From NCBI RefSeq assembly GCF_001690185.1, contig NZ_LZGN01000038.1, forward strand, positions 434,001 through 498,000: DNA of 64,000 bases. Direction: 5' to 3'. Under the pieces are notes generated by a model that ran no database searches, was not told where the DNA came from, and worked only from the letters and a program-made list of their open reading frames with translations. Shown here piece after piece: positions 59,236-64,000 of the stretch. The translations under genes were made by a program, and so were the position numbers. The DNA comes from Gilliamella sp. wkB308. Its GTDB lineage: Bacteria; Pseudomonadota; Gammaproteobacteria; Enterobacterales; Orbaceae. Every line of letters begins with the position of its first letter. Position 1 is the first letter of the stretch.

Positions 59236-59646
59236 TTAATGGTTTTCAAACCAACTTTCTAAAATAATAATTGCCGAAGTGGCATCAATATGACCTTTTT
59301 CGAGTGCACGGTAACCACGTGACGCAAAGATGTGCGATTTAGCTTCGACCGTCGATAATCGTTCATCTTGTAGATGAACTTGATAACCAAACATGCCATG
59401 TAAACGGTTAGCAAATTTTCGTGCTCTGGCTGTCAGTGGTTGTTCGCTACCGTCCATGTTAAGCGGTAACCCAACTACTAAGTAATCAGGTTTCCATTCT
59501 TTAAGTACCTTTTCAATAGCTTGCCAATTAGGAATGCCGTCTCGTGCTTTAAACGAACAAAGCGGATTGGCTGTTTTGGTGATGTCTTGCCCAATCGCAG
59601 CCCCAATACTTGAGGTTCCGAAATCAAATGCAATAATGGTTGCCAT
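59236..59646 (-). CDS. ruvX: RuvX/YqgF, Holliday-junction-resolvase-fold protein
   Basis: YqgF is an RNase H-fold nuclease involved in 16S rRNA 5'-end processing. The 136 residues show [20 protein letters not shown] with the catalytic Asp, [32 protein letters not shown] and the C-terminal [16 protein letters not shown]. It follows yqgE by 3 bases, as in enterobacteria, and is the last gene of the rsmE-gshB-GNAT-yqgE-ruvX run. Confidence 0.95.
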   Translation of the reverse strand: MATIIAFDFGTSSIGAAIGQDITKTANPLCSFKARDGIPNWQAIEKVLKEWKPDYLVVGLPLNMDGSEQPLTARARKFANRLHGMFGYQVHLQDERLSTVEAKSHIFASRGYRALEKGHIDATSAIIILESWFENH

Positions 59647-59649
59647 TGT

Positions 59650-60207
59650 TTATGCATTTCCCATTTGGTGTGATATACGATTGATATTAATGCCTAACGA
59701 TTCGGCGGCTTTTTGCCAGCGTTCTTCAATTGCAACGTTAAAAATAATATTGGGATCGGCTTCTGCCACTAACCAGTCGTTGCGGGCAACTTCTGATTCA
59801 AGTTGCAGTGATCGCCAACTTGAATAACCTAATGCAAGAAATAGATCTTTCGGTTGTTCAGGTGTTCCAATCGATTTTAATGCATCAAGTGATGTGGTTA
59901 TCATCACGTCATCCGATATTTGAATGCTGGATGAAAAGCCCGATTGTGGAGTATGTAAAATAAATCCTTGTTCATCCGCTAAAGGGCCACCACAAAATAC
60001 AGGGTATTCGAGTTCAGCACAGTTTTTTGGTGCCATAATTTCAAGACGAGTCAATACGGTGGCAACATTGAGTTCAACAAGAGGTTTGTTAATGATGATA
60101 CCCATTGCCCCATCTCGATTATGTTCACAAATATAAACCACCGATCGGCTAAACATCGTTTCGGATACGTTTGGCATTGCAATAATAAAATGATTTTTTA
60201 GATTCAT
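59650..60207 (-). CDS. yqgE: YqgE (UPF0301/AlgH family)
   Basis: A 185-residue conserved protein of unknown biochemical role. MNLKNHFIIAMPNVSETMFSRSVVYICEHNRDGAMGIIIN is the typical start, followed by PVFCGGPLADEQGFILH and FLALGYSSWRSLQLESEVARNDWLV. It precedes ruvX by 3 bases, which is the most conserved pairing of this family. Homologue AlgH influences alginate in Pseudomonas, without proven mechanism. Confidence 0.95.
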   Translation of the reverse strand: MNLKNHFIIAMPNVSETMFSRSVVYICEHNRDGAMGIIINKPLVELNVATVLTRLEIMAPKNCAELEYPVFCGGPLADEQGFILHTPQSGFSSSIQISDDVMITTSLDALKSIGTPEQPKDLFLALGYSSWRSLQLESEVARNDWLVAEADPNIIFNVAIEERWQKAAESLGININRISHQMGNA

Positions 60208-60228
60208 ATGCTCACATTTTAGTTTTAT

Positions 60229-60681
60229 TTAAAGTGCACACTTGCCGATTTTTACGTTGTGTTCAACTAAGCAACGCATCAATAATTCGGGTTCATTGGT
60301 TTCTTCATTGATAGATTCGGAAACAATTTCAAAATTTTGTGAAAGATAAAAATCAATAGCTGTACTATTTTGTTTGTAGACATGAACAAGTAATTCGTTG
60401 TAACGCTGTTTGGCTTTATTAACTAGTGCTTTTCCTGTCCCTTGTCGGTGATATTCTTTGTCAACAAATAAACCTGAAATATAGTTTTCGGTTAAGCCAA
60501 TAAATCCTTTTACGCCATTAAGATCTTGCACGTAAATGGTTGACATTGGGATTAACATTTTAACAAATTCATAATTTTGTTTAAAAAATTCAGGATCTAT
60601 AAAATCATGGGTTTGTGTATTCCCTTCAAGCCACAGTTGCATAATTTTATCAAGATCCGTTTTTTTATATTCTCTAATCAT
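60229..60681 (-). CDS. GNAT-family acetyltransferase (YjaB-like)
   Basis: A 150-residue GNAT protein resembling E. coli YjaB: IREYKKTDLDKIMQLWLEGNTQTHDFI, then GLFVDKEYHRQGTGKALVNKA, where the R/Q-x-x-G-x-G/A acetyl-CoA motif is HRQGTGKALV, and NSTAIDFYLSQNFEIV. Substrate unknown. It lies between gshB and yqgE, where enterobacteria have no gene, and the gaps (8 and 21 bases) show it is co-transcribed. Its acquisition by insertion into a conserved operon is inferred. Confidence 0.88.
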   Translation of the reverse strand: MIREYKKTDLDKIMQLWLEGNTQTHDFIDPEFFKQNYEFVKMLIPMSTIYVQDLNGVKGFIGLTENYISGLFVDKEYHRQGTGKALVNKAKQRYNELLVHVYKQNSTAIDFYLSQNFEIVSESINEETNEPELLMRCLVEHNVKIGKCAL

Positions 60682-60689
60682 GGTTAGCT

Positions 60690-61640
60690 CTATTTATTTA
60701 ATCGTTTTTCAATGGCATCCATTAACATACCTGTAATTGATATGTCTGGATTTGCCGCTTCAATTTCACGTACACAAGTCGGGCTGGTGACATTTATTTC
60801 AGTTAATTTATCACCAATAATATCTAAGCCAACAAACAATAGTCCTTTTTCTTTTAAGGTGGGTGCTACGCTTTTAGCTATTTGCCAATCACTGTCACTG
60901 AGTGGTCTTACTTCGCCATATCCACCTGCTGCCAGATTTCCACGGGTTTCGCCTTTTTGGGGTATTCTAGCAAGACAATAAGGTACCGGTTGACCGTCAA
61001 CAACCAAAACACGTTTGTCACCGTCTTTAATGGCAGGAATATATGCTTGAGCCATGCAATATCGGGTGTTCATGTCGGTTAGGGTTTCGATAATGACCGA
61101 TATATTCGGATCATCTTGTTTAATTCTAAAAATGGATGATCCACCCATACCGTCAAGTGGTTTTAAGATGATATCTTGGTGTTCTTGATGAAATGCTCGT
61201 ATTAATTTAGTTTGACGAGTCACGAGAGTTTCTGGCGTAAATTGGGCAAACCAGGCTGTAAATAGTTTTTCGTTACAGTCACGCAAGCTTTGTGGTTTAT
61301 TTACCACCAGTACACCATTTGCTTCTGCACGTTCTAAAATATACGTTGAATAGATAAATTCAGTATCAAAAGGGGGATCTTTGCGCATTAATATGACATC
61401 AAGATCACTTAATGGAAGTGTTTGTTCTTCATCCATATCAAACCAGTGATTGAGATCGTGATGAACGGTTAACTTTCTTGTTGTTGCATAAGGTTGACCA
61501 TTACGTAAAAACAGGTCGTTCATTTCCATGTAAAAAAGTTGATAACCCCGTTTTTGTGCTTCAAGCAACATTGCAAAACTGGTGTCTTTTTTTATTTTGA
61601 TATGACTGATTGGATCCATAACAATACCAAGCTTAATCAT
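60690..61640 (-). CDS. gshB: Glutathione synthetase GshB
   Basis: GshB ligates gamma-glutamylcysteine and glycine with ATP. The 316 residues (E. coli 316) begin MIKLGIVMDPISHIKIKKD; the ATG at 61640 is preceded by AAGGAG 5 bases upstream, so an earlier ATG at 61664 is rejected. The ATP-grasp motifs VNKPQSLRDCNEKLFT, LKPLDGMGGSSIFR and EINVTSPTCVREIE are intact. It follows rsmE in the same order as in E. coli and precedes the GNAT gene by 8 bases. Confidence 0.97.
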   Translation of the reverse strand: MIKLGIVMDPISHIKIKKDTSFAMLLEAQKRGYQLFYMEMNDLFLRNGQPYATTRKLTVHHDLNHWFDMDEEQTLPLSDLDVILMRKDPPFDTEFIYSTYILERAEANGVLVVNKPQSLRDCNEKLFTAWFAQFTPETLVTRQTKLIRAFHQEHQDIILKPLDGMGGSSIFRIKQDDPNISVIIETLTDMNTRYCMAQAYIPAIKDGDKRVLVVDGQPVPYCLARIPQKGETRGNLAAGGYGEVRPLSDSDWQIAKSVAPTLKEKGLLFVGLDIIGDKLTEINVTSPTCVREIEAANPDISITGMLMDAIEKRLNK

Positions 61641-61785
61641 GGTAACTCCTTTTGTATTGTTCAATTAAATATGTATTGTGACAGATAGTGTTTTTATCAC
61701 TATGCAATAAGCTTTGGCAACTATCATACTCGTAACAGATTAAGATGCAATGTAAACATGATGAATTATGATTTTTTACAATTAA

Positions 61786-62511
61786 TTATCCTAAATCACC
61801 AAATTGAACTTGTAATGCTGTTAAGGCTGTCAGCGCTGCTGTTTCGGTTCGTAGTATTCGTGGCCCAAGTAAAATATCGGTAAATTGATACTGATGTGTC
61901 ATGTTGATTTCGTCATCAGATAATCCCCCTTCAGGCCCTATCAGTAAACTGATATCCGTTTGTTCGGTAGGTAGGTGTTTTACTCCCTGTTTTGCCTTAG
62001 GGTGTAAGTTTAATCGTAAACCACTGTTTAAGTTGGCGCACCAATTTTCTAGTTTCATGACAGGATGAATCACGGGAACGATATTACGACCACACTGTTC
62101 ACAAGCTGAAATCACAATTTTTTGCCACTGATTTACTTTTTTGTCTAATCGTTCTGCATCGAGTTTCACTCCACAACGTTCAGAAAGTAAAGGTGTAATA
62201 CTGGTTACGCCTAATTCAACAGATTTTTGTATAGTGAACTCCATTTTTTCACCGCGTGATATGACTTGTCCAAGATGAATGTTTAAAGGGGATTCACGGT
62301 TGTCTAAAATGGTGGTCGCCGTTTTGACGGTTACCGATTTTTTGTTGATTTCATGTATTGTTGCTGGTGTGATGTGATTAGTACCGTCAAAAAGGATAAT
62401 ATTTTCACCTGTTTTCATTCGTAAAACCCGAATAAGGTGATTAAATGCATTATCATCTAATGTCATGATGCTATTTTCAATAATCGAAACAGGTTGATAG
62501 ATACGGGTCAT
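61786..62511 (-). CDS. rsmE: 16S rRNA m3U1498 methyltransferase RsmE
   Basis: RsmE methylates U1498 of 16S rRNA. It is a SPOUT-fold enzyme with the knotted SAM site [14 protein letters not shown] and [35 protein letters not shown] and VQKSVELGV-like segments match. I start at ATG 62511 (MTRIYQPVS), giving 241 residues, close to E. coli (243). An earlier in-frame ATG at 62532 has no better ribosome site. gshB follows after about 145 bases. Confidence 0.95.
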   Translation of the reverse strand: MTRIYQPVSIIENSIMTLDDNAFNHLIRVLRMKTGENIILFDGTNHITPATIHEINKKSVTVKTATTILDNRESPLNIHLGQVISRGEKMEFTIQKSVELGVTSITPLLSERCGVKLDAERLDKKVNQWQKIVISACEQCGRNIVPVIHPVMKLENWCANLNSGLRLNLHPKAKQGVKHLPTEQTDISLLIGPEGGLSDDEINMTHQYQFTDILLGPRILRTETAALTALTALQVQFGDLG

Positions 62512-62623
62512 AAGTGCTATGGTTAATTTCATTACAATTTAAAATAAATTATAGCGTAATTTGTTGAGATTCGGTAATCTTCTGTTTAAAGTAGATAAAC
62601 TTAATCTGTATTTAGGGTGAAAT

Positions 62624-62992
62624 ATGCGCATAAATAATCATGATCGTGTTTTGATTGAAGGTTTAACTATTTTTACAACTATTGGGGTCTACAGTTGGGA
62701 AAAAGACATTAAGCAAAAGCTCATTTTGGATTTAGAGATGGCTTGGAATAATCAACCTGCAGGCAAAAATGATGATGTTTCGCTCTGTTTAGACTATTTT
62801 GTGGTTAGTCAGTCTGTTACTTTGTTTGTTGAAAGTCAGCAGTTTGAATTAATTGAAACCGTTGCTGAGCAGGTTGCTGAGCATGTTATGCAAAAATTTT
62901 CAGTTGGTCATATTAAAATTAAAGTATCTAAACCCGATGCTATTGCTAATGCTAGTAATGTCGCTGTGTTGATTGAGCGATACGCAAATTAA
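62624..62992 (+). CDS. folB: Dihydroneopterin aldolase FolB
   Basis: FolB cleaves dihydroneopterin to 6-hydroxymethyl-dihydropterin and glycolaldehyde in folate synthesis. The 122 residues begin MRINNHDRVLIEGLTIFTTIGVYSWEKDIKQKL, with the catalytic Lys in KVSKPDAI (K103) and the pterin-binding ELIETVAEQVAEHVM helix. It diverges from rsmE. The downstream gene begins 14 bases later in the same direction, so they may share a transcript. Confidence 0.95.
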   Translation: MRINNHDRVLIEGLTIFTTIGVYSWEKDIKQKLILDLEMAWNNQPAGKNDDVSLCLDYFVVSQSVTLFVESQQFELIETVAEQVAEHVMQKFSVGHIKIKVSKPDAIANASNVAVLIERYAN

Positions 62993-63006
62993 TAAGGGTC
63001 GTTTTA

Positions 63007-64000
63007 ATGAGTTATGAACAGAAAAATATCGTTGATCAATCCCACCATGACGGTAAAAAATTTAAAAATCAGGAGCCGTTTAAGCTTACTTTAAGTGATA
63101 CTTGTCGTTGGTATTTTAATCGGAAGGTTTTCCCCCCACAGGAAGGTTATCTTGGTTTTCATCATCAATGGTGTCAATCTATTGATATGACGTTAGACGA
63201 TGATAGAATTTGGTGGATAGGGCATTCAACCACGTTGATTCGTCTTAACGGTAAAATGATTTTAACCGACCCTGTTTTTTCTGATCGTGCTTCACCTTTT
63301 CAGTTTTTAGGCCCTAAACGCCGTACACCACCCGCACTAAGTATTGAAGAACTTCCTGACATTGATTTTATTGTGATTTCACATAATCATTATGATCATC
63401 TTGATTATCATAGCATTCGACAATTAGTGAGTCGTTTTGCAAATGTGGTTATTTTAGTGCCATTAGGTTTAAAAACTAAACTTCAAAAGTGGGGGGCTAA
63501 GACGGTTATTGAGCTGGATTGGTGGGGATCGGCGGATATTGATAATCTTACGTTTACTGCAACACCTGCCAAACATTGGAGTAAACGCGGTTTATTTGAT
63601 GTGAATAAGGTATTGTGGTGCGGTTGGGTGATTCAATCAAATGTGGCTAATGCCAATCAAACAAAAACTCTCTATTTTATGGGCGATACGGCTTATTCAT
63701 CAGTTTTAAAGCATATTGGTGAATATTTTTCTCATATTGATTTGGCACTTATTCCAATTGGTGCTTATGCGCCTCGTTGGTTTATGCAGTCACAACATAT
63801 CGATCCTGAACAAGCAGTACAACTTTATGATGAGTTACATTGCCATGCCGCAATGGCAATACATTGGGGAGCATTTGAATTAGCCGATGAACCTTTAGAT
63901 GAGCCACCAGCTTTATTATCTCAATATCGTGAAGATCGAGCCTTTCATTTGTTAAAAATAGGTGGTAGTCTATCTATTCATCAAACAGATTCTAAAATAG
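63007..64000 (+). CDS. MBL-fold hydrolase, NAPE-PLD/RomA-like (cut by right edge)
   Basis: The frame opens at ATG 63007 and has no stop before base 64000, so the gene runs off the window; 331 codons are seen. The metal site is SHNHYDHLDYHS (H126, H128, D130, H131), with further ligands in FMGDTAYS (D227) and AIHWGAF. The order WWIGHSTTLIRL, LTDPVFSDRASPF, FMGDTAYS and IHWGAFELADEPLDEPP is typical of NAPE-PLD-like/RomA proteins, MBL-fold lipid or phosphodiester hydrolases in this family. It starts 14 bases after folB. Substrate unknown. Confidence 0.85.
   Translation, partial: MSYEQKNIVDQSHHDGKKFKNQEPFKLTLSDTCRWYFNRKVFPPQEGYLGFHHQWCQSIDMTLDDDRIWWIGHSTTLIRLNGKMILTDPVFSDRASPFQFLGPKRRTPPALSIEELPDIDFIVISHNHYDHLDYHSIRQLVSRFANVVILVPLGLKTKLQKWGAKTVIELDWWGSADIDNLTFTATPAKHWSKRGLFDVNKVLWCGWVIQSNVANANQTKTLYFMGDTAYSSVLKHIGEYFSHIDLALIPIGAYAPRWFMQSQHIDPEQAVQLYDELHCHAAMAIHWGAFELADEPLDEPPALLSQYREDRAFHLLKIGGSLSIHQTDSKI

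Overview
The window is a 64 kb stretch of an AT-rich gammaproteobacterial chromosome. Proteins such as FabA, AceE, KdsA, MnmA, RsmE, GshB and NifJ are close in sequence and length to their enterobacterial counterparts. Several gene blocks keep the E. coli order: lon-like/fabA, seqA/pgm, lipB/lipA, aceE/aceF/lpd, prfA/prmC, hemCDXY, mnmA/hflD/purB, rnm/yciO/rluB and rsmE/gshB/yqgE/ruvX. The strong AT bias, the PdxS/PdxT route to vitamin B6, a SemiSWEET sugar carrier and a chitoporin/chitobiase pair point to a host-associated lineage. My best guess is Orbaceae (Gilliamella/Frischella-like insect gut symbionts), but this is inference and no 16S rRNA gene is present. I found no tRNA, rRNA, IS element or CRISPR array.

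Layout. 1-5.4 kb: a DUF5339-like protein cut by the left edge, an exported nuclease, fabA, a Lon-family protease, and yejM (LPS control). 5.6-9.9 kb: a vitamin B6 island with pdxS-pdxT divergent from a MocR-type regulator (pdxR), followed by an MFS carrier. 10-13 kb: SemiSWEET, a DUF1161 protein, asnA and an orphan. 13.3-21 kb: lipoate synthesis (lipB-lipA) beside the pyruvate dehydrogenase operon that needs lipoate. 21-25.4 kb: manA, prfA-prmC-kdsA. 25.4-30 kb: chitin oligosaccharide uptake and cleavage behind a candidate CRP site. 30-37.5 kb: rraB, rnm, yciO, rluB, pgm, seqA, lipoproteins, gloA. 37.5-49.5 kb: gmk, azlCD, hemCDXY, purB-hflD-mnmA, a phage-type repressor/Ner pair, tpiA, zapB. 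49.5-52.7 kb: a DUF2868 membrane protein, a DUF3482 GTPase and an NlpC/P60 lipoprotein in one tight unit. 52.8-57.8 kb: a Tat-exported aminotransferase and nifJ. 58-64 kb: purM, ruvX-yqgE-GNAT-gshB-rsmE, folB and a metallo-beta-lactamase-fold protein cut by the right edge.

Physiology. The cell has both the lipoate-dependent pyruvate dehydrogenase and a full-length pyruvate:flavodoxin/ferredoxin oxidoreductase, as expected of a facultative anaerobe. Chitin oligomers would enter through ChiP and be cut by chitobiase; the rest of the window is mostly biosynthesis and maintenance.

The parts most worth a second look are: (i) the divergent S24 repressor/Ner pair stranded between mnmA and tpiA without other phage genes; (ii) the B6 island, with a putative B6-vitamer carrier and PdxR-like operators; (iii) a PLP aminotransferase with a twin-arginine signal; (iv) the overlapping membrane protein-GTPase-NlpC unit; (v) a possible 29-residue CxxC micro-protein.
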